A stretch of 7,073 nt of DNA from Treponema sp. (GTDB lineage Bacteria > Spirochaetota > Spirochaetia > Treponematales > UBA12059): positions 1 to 7,073 of the forward strand of contig JAAYUR010000208.1 in the NCBI GenBank assembly GCA_012517645.1, written 5' to 3'. The first letter of the stretch is position 1. Each line of letters starts with the position of its first letter. Shown here piece by piece: positions 1 to 5,931 of this stretch. Below the pieces are notes generated by a model, which worked only from the letters and a program-made list of their open reading frames with translations, searched no databases and was not told the DNA's origin. A program made the position numbers and the translations under genes.

Positions 1-1994
1 CCGACCTCCAGCTTGAAGACCGCCCCGGCTATCTTGATCTGGTTCGTGAAATCCCGGGCGGCCCGCTCTTCGCGCACGGCCTTTACGGCCTGGCTCCGCA
101 CGGCCTTCATGGCCGCGTGGGAAAGGAGTCCTTCCGCCAAGAGGGGCGATATCTTGGGCAGCCAGTGCTTTTGCAGAGGGGAGACGCTCATGGCGTACAT
201 GCGGGTTGTCCGGACGATCTCCCCGGCCACGATGAACTGCGGGTTCTCCTTGAACATGACCGACCCCGGGTGGATCTGGATCCGCTCCGCCGTGAGACTT
301 CGGAAGGTGCCCCGGTCCTGGCGGGCGCATACGAACTGTATCAGCCCCCGGCTGACCGCGCAGAGGTAGTCCTCGGTGCTGCCCACTCCGGTGATGGGGA
401 CCCCCATGCCCGCGACGATGAGCTCCAGCTGTTCCTTCACCCGGACGATCTCCGCCATGGTTCGCTCGTCCAGGTAGTTCTTCTCGCAGAAGCGGACGGG
501 ATTTCGGGCTTCCTTGTACTGCCGGAATATCTTGAGGTACGAGACGAAATCCCCGGCCGGGTCCCGGAACGCGTGGTGGGCCGCCCGGGCCTCGAGTTCC
601 TCTCCCGGGGGCAGGATGAAGGGGCCCTGGGTTGAAAGAAAGGCCGTCGCTACAAGGGCTTCCTCCAGGATGTCGGGGTAGCGGAGGATGGCTTCCACGA
701 GAATTCGGGAATGCCGGGGCAGGAGCGGGAAAAGGCACATCTTCTCCCCGATCGGAGAAAGGGTTCGGTCGGGGTTCAGGGCATCCAGGAGGTTCAGAGC
801 CTCCACGGCGCCTAGAATGCCCGTCTTGGCGGGCTTCGAGATAAAATCGAATCGCTCGAAGTCCGTAATGCCGAGCTCGGCCATGCGCAGGACCACCTCG
901 GAAAGGTCGGTTCGGTAGATCTCCTCCATGGTGAACAAGGACCGGTTCTCGAAATCGTCCCTGCCGAAAAGGCGGTAGCAGGTGCCGGGCCGGGTCCGCC
1001 CCGCCCTGCCCTTCCGCTGGTTGCTGGAGGCTTTCGAGGTGGGAACCTCCACCAGGCTGGCCGTATAGGTCCGGGGGTTGTAGAAGTTCAGCTTCGCCAG
1101 ACCGGAATCGATAACGCTGGTGATGCCGTCTATGGTGACCGAGGTCTCCGCGATGTTCGTGGAAACCACCACCTTGGTCTTTCCGGGGGGAGTCGGTTCG
1201 AAGACCCTCTCCTGCTCATCCTTCCCGAGCCGGCCGTACAGGGGTATCAGGTGAAGACTTCGCCGGACCTCGCAGGCGGCCAGCCTCTGCATGCAGTCCT
1301 TGATGGTTCGCTCCCCGGGCAGGAAGACCAGGATGTCCCCTTCCCTGCCCTCCTGGACGATCCTTACGATCGTGGATTCCACCTTATCGATTAGGGCGTC
1401 CATGTCGGATTCCGCGGCGGGCGGGTCGTAGACGACCGTAACGGGGTACATGGGGGTCTCGATCTTAACGATGGGACAGTCCCCGAAGTAGGCGCTGAAA
1501 ACCTCCGCGTTGATGGTGGCCGAGGACACGACCACCTTGAACTCCGGCCGGGCTTCCATGACCCTCTTGAGAAGCCCCAGAATGAAATCGATGTTCAGAC
1601 TGCGCTCATGGGCTTCGTCCACCATCAGGACCCCGTAGCGGCTGAGCAGGGGATCGAGCTTCATCTCCTGGAGAAGAATCCCGTCGGTCATGATCTTGAT
1701 GACCGTCGAGGTGTCGGTCTTGTCCTCGAAGCGCATCTTATAGCCCACCAGTCCGGGGACGGGTGTGCCCAGCTGTCGGGAAATGAAGTCGGTCACGGAA
1801 ATGGCGGCGATCCGACGGGGCTGGGTGACTCCGATGATTCCGTTCCGGGCGTAGCCCGCCTCATGAAGGATCACGGGGATTTGGGTTGTCTTGCCGGAGC
1901 CCGTGGGGCTCTCGACCACGATCACCTGATGATCCCGAAGAGATTCGAGTATGCGGTCTTTCTGCTGGTATACCGGGAGTTCCTTGTAATTCAT
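1..1994 (-). CDS. hrpA: HrpA-like DEAH-box ATP-dependent RNA helicase (C-terminal end outside window)
   Basis: The protein is an ATP-driven RNA helicase of the DEAH/RHA group, cytoplasmic, expected to remodel RNA or ribonucleoprotein. Translating the minus strand from ATG at 1994 gives 664 codons with no stop; the end lies beyond position 1. Visible motifs in order: motif I GSGKT (residues 32-36), motif Ia TQPRR (57-61), motif II DEAH (126-129), motif III SAT (158-160), STNIAETSVTIDG (278-290) and motif VI QRKGRAGR (326-333). Winged-helix/ratchet sequence follows (about 350-560), then an OB-fold-like stretch with IQIHPGS and EIVRTTRMYA. The motif Ia block TQPRRIAAISV is HrpA/DHX-like; HrpB normally has PRRLAAR-type sequence, so HrpA is favoured. 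The start has no well-spaced Shine-Dalgarno (GGGAG lies 1 nt before the ATG), but a -10-like TACAAT sits 6 nt upstream, suggesting a leaderless mRNA. An ATG at 2002 in another frame stops after three codons. The family call is firm; the cellular substrate is unknown. Confidence 0.95.
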   Translation of the reverse strand, partial: MNYKELPVYQQKDRILESLRDHQVIVVESPTGSGKTTQIPVILHEAGYARNGIIGVTQPRRIAAISVTDFISRQLGTPVPGLVGYKMRFEDKTDTSTVIKIMTDGILLQEMKLDPLLSRYGVLMVDEAHERSLNIDFILGLLKRVMEARPEFKVVVSSATINAEVFSAYFGDCPIVKIETPMYPVTVVYDPPAAESDMDALIDKVESTIVRIVQEGREGDILVFLPGERTIKDCMQRLAACEVRRSLHLIPLYGRLGKDEQERVFEPTPPGKTKVVVSTNIAETSVTIDGITSVIDSGLAKLNFYNPRTYTASLVEVPTSKASSNQRKGRAGRTRPGTCYRLFGRDDFENRSLFTMEEIYRTDLSEVVLRMAELGITDFERFDFISKPAKTGILGAVEALNLLDALNPDRTLSPIGEKMCLFPLLPRHSRILVEAILRYPDILEEALVATAFLSTQGPFILPPGEELEARAAHHAFRDPAGDFVSYLKIFRQYKEARNPVRFCEKNYLDERTMAEIVRVKEQLELIVAGMGVPITGVGSTEDYLCAVSRGLIQFVCARQDRGTFRSLTAERIQIHPGSVMFKENPQFIVAGEIVRTTRMYAMSVSPLQKHWLPKISPLLAEGLLSHAAMKAVRSQAVKAVREERAARDFTNQIKIAGAVFKLEV

Positions 1995-2000
1995 ACTCCC

Positions 2001-2006
2001 ATTGTA
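2001..2006 (-). promoter_or_regulatory. Possible -10 box for the helicase gene
   Basis: On the minus strand TACAAT (5 of 6 to TATAAT) ends 6 nt before the helicase ATG. With the usual 6-nt gap from the -10 box to +1, transcription would start at the A of the ATG at 1994. No good -35 hexamer is found 16-18 nt upstream (the best offering is TAGGAT) and there is no TG extension, so the call rests on one hexamer and its position. Confidence 0.35.
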
Positions 2007-2128
2007 GAGCTTTCAAAGTCCTTATCCTAGCGGGTAGTGTGCGCTCAAGGTGGTTTTGCGCCCTTCCTCCAGGTCGGCGTTTCGCTTCGGGTCTTGGCCC
2101 CTTAGTCCTTGGAGCCTCGGCGGGGTTC

Positions 2129-2157
2129 TTCCGAATAAACCTCGGCCTCTATATAAT
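2129..2157 (+). promoter_or_regulatory. Probable sigma-70-type promoter for the transporter-peptidase pair
   Basis: A perfect TATAAT occurs at 2152-2157, with a weak -35 (TTCCGA, 3 of 6) at 2129-2134 and a 17-nt spacer. The predicted transcription start is about 2164, giving a 5' leader of roughly 22 nt that carries the GGAGGA ribosome site before the ATG at 2186. A TATAAT box is conspicuous in this GC-rich DNA. It also argues against the in-frame ATG at 2162, which would lie upstream of the predicted transcript start. Confidence 0.6.
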
Positions 2158-2176
2158 CCGAATGGACCTGGCCGCC

Positions 2177-2182
2177 GGAGGA
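2177..2182 (+). promoter_or_regulatory. Ribosome binding site fixing the transporter start
   Basis: GGAGGA lies 3 nt before ATG 2186. The spacing is short but the match to the anti-Shine-Dalgarno is strong. It selects 2186 over the in-frame ATG at 2162, which has no purine-rich site upstream. Confidence 0.6.
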
Positions 2183-2185
2183 CCC

Positions 2186-3415
2186 ATGCTTCACGAGATC
2201 GCCGTGGATATCTTGATCTTCGTCTGCCTCTTCGGAATCGCCGTAGGAAGGCTGCCCTTCCTGCGCATGAACCGCGCGGCCTTGGCGTTTGCGGGGGCCG
2301 CGGTCCTGATCCTTGCGGGCGCTCTTAGCCCCCGGCAAGCCTTCGAGGCCGTGGATCTGGAGGCCCTGGCCCTGATCTTGGCCATGATGGTGGTGGCCGC
2401 GAACCTACGGATTTCGGGATTCTTCTCCTGGGCGTCCGAGCGCGCCCTGCTCCTGGCCCGGTCGCCTCGGGGGCTGTTGGCCGCGATCGTAGCTGTCTCC
2501 GGTGTCTTCAGCGCCCTGTTCCTGAACGATACGATGTGCCTGGTCCTGACTCCCCTGGCGGCGGAACTCTCCCTGGCCAGCCGGCGCGACCCCGTTCCCT
2601 ACCTTGTAGGGGTCGCTACGGCCGCGAACGTAGGATCCTGCGCCACGATCATCGGGAACCCCCAAAATATGCTGATCGGATCCTCCAGCGGCATCTCCTT
2701 CGGAACCTTTTTCCTGAACCTTGCCCTTCCTTCCGCGGCGGGCCTCTTCGTCTGCTGGGCCGTCATCATCCTCGCCTTCCCCCGGGAATTCCAGCGCGGC
2801 CAACCTCTTTCCACGGACGTCATCCGGCCCCGGGCCGCGGAAAATCCAGCCCTGCTCCGCAAAAGCCTTGCCGCGGCGGCCCTTATGGTCGCGGCCCTGG
2901 CCTTCGGGATGGCCACGACGACGGCCGCCCTGCTCGCGGCCGCCTTTCTCCTGGTATCCCGCCGCACGGAAAGCGAGCGGATCTTCGCGGAGGTGGACTT
3001 TTCCCTCCTGGTTTTCTTTGCGGGGCTCTTCATGATCACCCGGGCCATCGAAGGCACGGCCCTGTTCCGAGCCGCCGTCGCGGCCGCCCTTCCCGGGGCC
3101 TCCCGCTCGCCCTGGGCCTTTTCCGGGGCCTCCCTGGTCCTTTCGAACCTAGTTTCCAACGTACCCGCGGTCATGCTCCTTCGTCCCATGATCCCTTCCT
3201 TCCCGGAACCCCAGAAGGCTTGGCTTCTGTTGGCCTTGTCCAGCACCTTCGCCGGGAACCTGACCCTCCTGGGATCCGTTGCCAACCTGATCGTGGCGGA
3301 GGGAGCCAAACGAAGCGGTATCGATCTATCCTTCGGCAAGTACCTCCGGGCCGGCCTTCCGATAACGCTGATCACCGCCGCTCTGGGAACCGCATGGCTC
3401 GTCGCTGCCGGATGA
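2186..3415 (+). CDS. ArsB/YbiR-like anion transporter, ion transporter superfamily
   Basis: This is an integral inner-membrane transporter of 409 residues in the ArsB/NhaD/SLC13-like ion transporter superfamily, closest in style to E. coli YbiR (putative anion transporter). It is strongly hydrophobic with about ten membrane segments and the two inverted halves typical of the fold. The first half carries LFLNDTMCLVLTPL (111-124) and the substrate/ion loop with GNPQNMLIG (157-165). The second half carries the equivalent SNLVSNVP (320-327) and GNLTLLGSVANLIV (357-370). These paired Asn-rich hairpins are the superfamily signature. Substrate cannot be read from sequence: arsenite, dicarboxylate or another anion are possible, and no ars regulator or ArsA/ArsC gene adjoins it. 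Start chosen at 2186 because GGAGGA precedes it and the TATAAT box at 2152-2157 excludes longer versions; the open frame back to 1886 is antisense to the helicase. The next gene begins 15 nt after the stop. Confidence 0.9.
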   Translation: MLHEIAVDILIFVCLFGIAVGRLPFLRMNRAALAFAGAAVLILAGALSPRQAFEAVDLEALALILAMMVVAANLRISGFFSWASERALLLARSPRGLLAAIVAVSGVFSALFLNDTMCLVLTPLAAELSLASRRDPVPYLVGVATAANVGSCATIIGNPQNMLIGSSSGISFGTFFLNLALPSAAGLFVCWAVIILAFPREFQRGQPLSTDVIRPRAAENPALLRKSLAAAALMVAALAFGMATTTAALLAAAFLLVSRRTESERIFAEVDFSLLVFFAGLFMITRAIEGTALFRAAVAAALPGASRSPWAFSGASLVLSNLVSNVPAVMLLRPMIPSFPEPQKAWLLLALSSTFAGNLTLLGSVANLIVAEGAKRSGIDLSFGKYLRAGLPITLITAALGTAWLVAAG

Positions 3416-3421
3416 GGAAGG
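3414..3421 (+). promoter_or_regulatory. Ribosome binding site overlapping the transporter stop codon
   Basis: GAGGAAGG begins inside the TGA stop (3413-3415) of the transporter and lies 9 nt before ATG 3431. Sharing bases with the upstream stop suggests the two genes are cotranscribed and perhaps translationally linked. Confidence 0.6.
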
Positions 3422-3430
3422 CGGGATACG

Positions 3431-4510
3431 ATGGAGCGGAAACCACCGAGCCCGGAGAGCCGCAGGTTGACCGCGGGGCTGCGTCGAATCCTCGCCGCCT
3501 TGGGTGCGTTGACTCTAAGCTCCTGCTACGTCACCACCCAGGGGATCAAGTACCTTTCCCTCCGGACCCGGGCCGTGGGGATCGAGAAGATCCTCTCGGA
3601 CCCGGAGGCCCCGGAGAAACTCAAGGACCTCGCGAGAAGGGCCGAACGGATACGGGCCTTCGCGGTGGGAGAGCTGGGACTCCGGGACACACGGAACTAT
3701 CGGTCCCTGGTGCGGCTGGATTCCGATCACCTGGCCACCGTCGTGTCCGCCTGCGATCCGGTGTCCTTCGACCGGTACCTCTGGAACTACCCCGTGGTCG
3801 GTCCTCTCCCGTACAAGGGGTTCTTCAATCCCCGGGACGCAGAGCGGGAGGCGGCGCGCTTGCGCGCCAAGGGGCTCGACACCCTGGTGCGCCCCGTGGA
3901 CGCCTTCAGCACCCTGGGCTGGTTCGCGGATCCCCTCTTTTCGAACTTCGCCCGCTACGACGACGGGGAATTGGCCGACCTGATCATCCATGAACTTTCC
4001 CACGCGACGGTGTTCGTCAAGGGTCGGGACCAGTTCAACGAGGAGTTCGCGACCTTCGTGGGACGCCGGGGAGCCCGGCTGTACATCGCCCGGACCTACG
4101 GCCCGGATAGTCCGGAACTCTCCGCCCTGGACGAGGCCCGGGCGGACGCGGAGGCGTTCGCCGACTACCTTCGGGAAACAGCGGGCCTCTTGGAGGCCCT
4201 GTACTCCTCGGAGCGCAGCCGGGAGGAAAAACTGGAGGAAAAGTCCCGGATCCTGTCCGCCCGGGCCGAGGAATTCCGAAAGACCGCGGCCCGGCGCTTC
4301 CGGGAGGAATCGTACCGAACCTTCCCGATGGATCGGATCAACAACGCCTATTTGGACCTCTACCGTCTTTATGAAGGCGAACCGGAACTGTACTCGGAGT
4401 ACCTGGAGGGTGTATGCGGAGGGGATCTCGTACGGTTCATCCGGGAGGCGGAGCGGATCGCGAAATCCGGAGCCGACCCCAAGGAAGTCATGCGCCGGCC
4501 CCCGCCCTAG
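3431..4510 (+). CDS. Putative aminopeptidase lipoprotein with HExxH motif (PF10023 family)
   Basis: This is a 359-residue predicted zinc metallopeptidase anchored to the envelope by lipid. The N-terminus has Arg-rich residues 11-19, a hydrophobic stretch 20-31 and a lipobox LSSC with Cys32, so a type II signal peptide is expected. HELSH at 187-191 gives two zinc-ligand histidines and the catalytic Glu; NEEFATFVG (203-211) follows at the spacing where this family supplies the third acidic ligand, probably Glu205. A conserved-looking NNAYLDLYRLY segment lies in the C-terminal third, and residues about 235-290 are charged and helical, possibly coiled coil. Length and motif order match the family named 'predicted aminopeptidase' (COG4324), whose natural substrates are poorly known; peptidase activity here is inferred. 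The gene follows the transporter by 15 nt and converges on the minus-strand PAS gene 38 nt after its end. TTG at 3467 (Leu13), preceded by GGAGAG, is an alternative start giving a tighter signal peptide. Confidence 0.88.
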   Translation: MERKPPSPESRRLTAGLRRILAALGALTLSSCYVTTQGIKYLSLRTRAVGIEKILSDPEAPEKLKDLARRAERIRAFAVGELGLRDTRNYRSLVRLDSDHLATVVSACDPVSFDRYLWNYPVVGPLPYKGFFNPRDAEREAARLRAKGLDTLVRPVDAFSTLGWFADPLFSNFARYDDGELADLIIHELSHATVFVKGRDQFNEEFATFVGRRGARLYIARTYGPDSPELSALDEARADAEAFADYLRETAGLLEALYSSERSREEKLEEKSRILSARAEEFRKTAARRFREESYRTFPMDRINNAYLDLYRLYEGEPELYSEYLEGVCGGDLVRFIREAERIAKSGADPKEVMRRPPP

Positions 4511-4548
4511 CGGGCTGATCCAAGGCCTCGAGTGTTTTCGGAACCTCC

Positions 4549-5787
4549 CTAGAGCCTCTTTTTCCCCTGGAGGGCCCTCTTTTCCGTGAGATCCTGGCTG
4601 ACCTCCAGGGTTCCCAGGAAGCGGCCCTCGGGAGAGCGGAGCGCGAAGTACTCGATGTGGATAAAACGGCCCCGAAGATCGAGCCAGAACCGGGCGTGGT
4701 CCCGGCGCCCGGCCCGGAAATCCTCCAGGATCGCGACGACCCTGTCCACGCTCTCCCGGGGGTGACAATTCCGCACATCCCGGCCGATCACGGAAGGGCT
4801 GCGGGCGAAGATCCTGTGGGGTCCGTTGGAGAACCAGGAGACCCGTCCCGCGGCGTCCACGAAGGTCATGTCCACGGGAAGGACCCGGAAGAGGGCTTCC
4901 AGGACATCCAGTGAAAGCGAGCCCGTTTCGACGCGGAATTCGGCGTCCCGGGGCACTTCGGCACCGGTCCCTTCCGAGCAGAGGATCGCCGGCCGCTCCT
5001 CCGGCTCTTCCGGCCTCCTCCTCGAGCGGGACATCAGGTCCCGGATCTCGGGCTCCGAAAGGAAACAGAAGCCGAAGGCCCGGGATTCCTCGAACAGGTC
5101 GTCCAGGTCCGCCGGATCCATAAGCCCGGATAGGATAGGGAATACGATGCACTCCTCCCGGAAGATAACGGCGTGTATATTGAAGTACAGCCGGCCGATC
5201 TCCCCGTTCAGCTCCGACACCATGGATTCGGCGTCCTCGCAGAGTTCCCTTAGCCTGCGCAGGGACCTTCGGACATCGTCGTGGATGGACCACATGAGCT
5301 GGACGCAGCGATATTCCGGGAAGCGCGCTTCAAAGGCCGGAAAGAGTATGTTCTCTTTCTTGAGGTAGTGAATCTCCAGGGCTCCCAGGCGTTCCGCGAA
5401 GGATCGGATTCGTTCCAGCTCCGGGGGCCGGGAGGTGCCCGCGGCGTTCAGGGAGGCCACCGCGGAACGGGCCTCCGCCAGTACTTCGATCGCTCCCCGG
5501 TTCTCCTTCATCAAGGAGTCCAGGAAGACTTCTCCGCCGGCGTAGCGGAACGCGCGAAGGGGGTCATACAGGAGATTGAGCAGTTTCGAGACCGCGGGCT
5601 TCAGCAGGTCGAAGCCCACGCCCCGGAGGATGGCGGAATCGATCAGGTAGGCCACATCCTCCGGCCGGGCCTCATCGGAAAACGGCTTGGAGGCCTCCAC
5701 GACGGCCTTGTTCACCCGTTTTTCCAAGACCGCCTGGAACAGGTCCTCCAAGGCCCGGATTTTCGGAGAGGGTGTACGATTCGGCAT
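4549..5787 (-). CDS. DUF438 / hemerythrin-like / PAS sensor protein
   Basis: This is a complete 412-residue soluble protein of the DUF438-containing PAS family found mainly in anaerobes; it probably senses oxygen, redox state or a small ligand, but no output domain is present. Domains in order: N-terminal DUF438-like helices (about 10-80); a hemerythrin-like four-helix region (about 85-235) with H140, E145, H169, D170, H205 and E211/E212 in IHYLKKENILFP, MWSIHDDVR and NIHAVIFREE; a charged linker (about 250-285); and a PAS domain (about 290-405) with LPVDMTFVDAAGRV, the NCHPRESV motif (340-347), FHIEYFAL-type core strands and GTLEVSQDL. The ending LQGKKRL matches the usual C-terminus of the family, so it is not truncated. 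The family's usual HPxHTF histidines before the first EN are absent (EVFLDSLMKEN, 86-96), leaving Asp90. ATG 5787 is used: family similarity begins by residue 10. It has only GGAG 1 nt upstream. No signal peptide or membrane segment is seen. Confidence 0.88.
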   Translation of the reverse strand: MPNRTPSPKIRALEDLFQAVLEKRVNKAVVEASKPFSDEARPEDVAYLIDSAILRGVGFDLLKPAVSKLLNLLYDPLRAFRYAGGEVFLDSLMKENRGAIEVLAEARSAVASLNAAGTSRPPELERIRSFAERLGALEIHYLKKENILFPAFEARFPEYRCVQLMWSIHDDVRRSLRRLRELCEDAESMVSELNGEIGRLYFNIHAVIFREECIVFPILSGLMDPADLDDLFEESRAFGFCFLSEPEIRDLMSRSRRRPEEPEERPAILCSEGTGAEVPRDAEFRVETGSLSLDVLEALFRVLPVDMTFVDAAGRVSWFSNGPHRIFARSPSVIGRDVRNCHPRESVDRVVAILEDFRAGRRDHARFWLDLRGRFIHIEYFALRSPEGRFLGTLEVSQDLTEKRALQGKKRL

Positions 5788-5794
5788 GCTCCGA

Positions 5795-5824
5795 AGTGTA
5801 ACGGCCCGGCTTGCTTTTTTCCAA
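5795..5824 (-). promoter_or_regulatory. Possible promoter for the DUF438/PAS gene
   Basis: On the minus strand TTGGAA (5824-5819, 4 of 6 to TTGACA) and TACACT (5800-5795, 4 of 6 to TATAAT) are separated by 18 nt. The predicted start is at about 5788, one base before the ATG at 5787, so the mRNA would be essentially leaderless. This is consistent with the lack of a properly spaced ribosome site. Both hexamers are imperfect. Confidence 0.35.
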
Positions 5825-5901
5825 CTTTTTCGGGATTATCCTTTCGTCCAGTCTACCGAGTTCCGACGGTTCTCGGTTTTCCAGGCATTCTGCGAACCAG
5901 C

Positions 5902-5915
5902 GGTGGTATACCGCC
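5902..5915. promoter_or_regulatory. Near-palindrome over an extended -10 box before the ABC-F gene
   Basis: TG-G-TATACC at 5904-5912 looks like an extended -10 element for the plus-strand ABC-F gene, with predicted start near 5919 just before AAGGA. The same bases form a 14-bp imperfect palindrome (GGTGGTATACCGCC, one mismatched pair, central 8 bp GGTATACC perfect), which could be an operator. There is no good -35, and both readings are tentative. Confidence 0.3.
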
Positions 5916-5920
5916 CGCAA

Positions 5921-5925
5921 AAGGA
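5921..5925 (+). promoter_or_regulatory. Ribosome binding site for the GTG-started ABC-F gene
   Basis: AAGGA lies 6 nt before GTG 5932. The site decides a GTG start: the encoded MITVSDLRLSFG is the standard beginning of an ABC-F first domain, and no in-frame ATG fits closer. Confidence 0.65.
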
Positions 5926-5931
5926 TAGTAC

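Noticed and set aside
13..2030. Several plus-strand open frames under the helicase.
   Set aside because: They are antisense to a continuous 664-codon helicase frame containing all DEAH motifs. One reads through the complement of the P-loop and DEAH regions without any motif of its own.
2162..2185. An upstream in-frame ATG adding eight residues to the transporter.
   Set aside because: It falls about 2 nt before the predicted transcription start from TATAAT 2152-2157 and has no ribosome site, while ATG 2186 has GGAGGA.
2186..3415. Naming the transporter arsB as an arsenite pump.
   Set aside because: The superfamily motifs fit, but YbiR-type proteins share them and no arsR, arsA, arsC or related gene adjoins it, so the substrate is left open.
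2536..3993. A 485-codon plus-strand open frame overlapping the transporter and the peptidase.
   Set aside because: It is rich in Pro, Gly and Arg, has no recognisable domain, and covers conserved motifs of two real genes in the other frame; it is a GC-driven shadow.
4501..4563. A possible terminator between the convergent genes: CCCGC/GCGGG hairpin at 4501-4514 and an AGGC/GCCT pair followed by TTTTT at 4559-4563.
   Set aside because: The first stem is only 5 bp, overlaps the peptidase stop codon and has no T tract. The second has a 4-bp stem with a loop of over 25 nt. Neither is a convincing intrinsic terminator.
3515..5293. A 592-codon minus-strand open frame spanning the convergent junction.
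   Set aside because: It is antisense to most of the peptidase gene and overlaps the PAS gene in another frame. Its sequence is Pro/Gly/Arg-rich low complexity with no motif, whereas both overlapped genes have clear family motifs. GC-rich third positions explain the lack of stops.
5811..5842. TTGCTT-17 nt-GATTAT as an additional plus-strand promoter for the ABC-F gene.
   Set aside because: Matches are 3 of 6 and 4 of 6 in an unusually T-rich stretch, where chance hits are expected. Kept only as a weak possibility.
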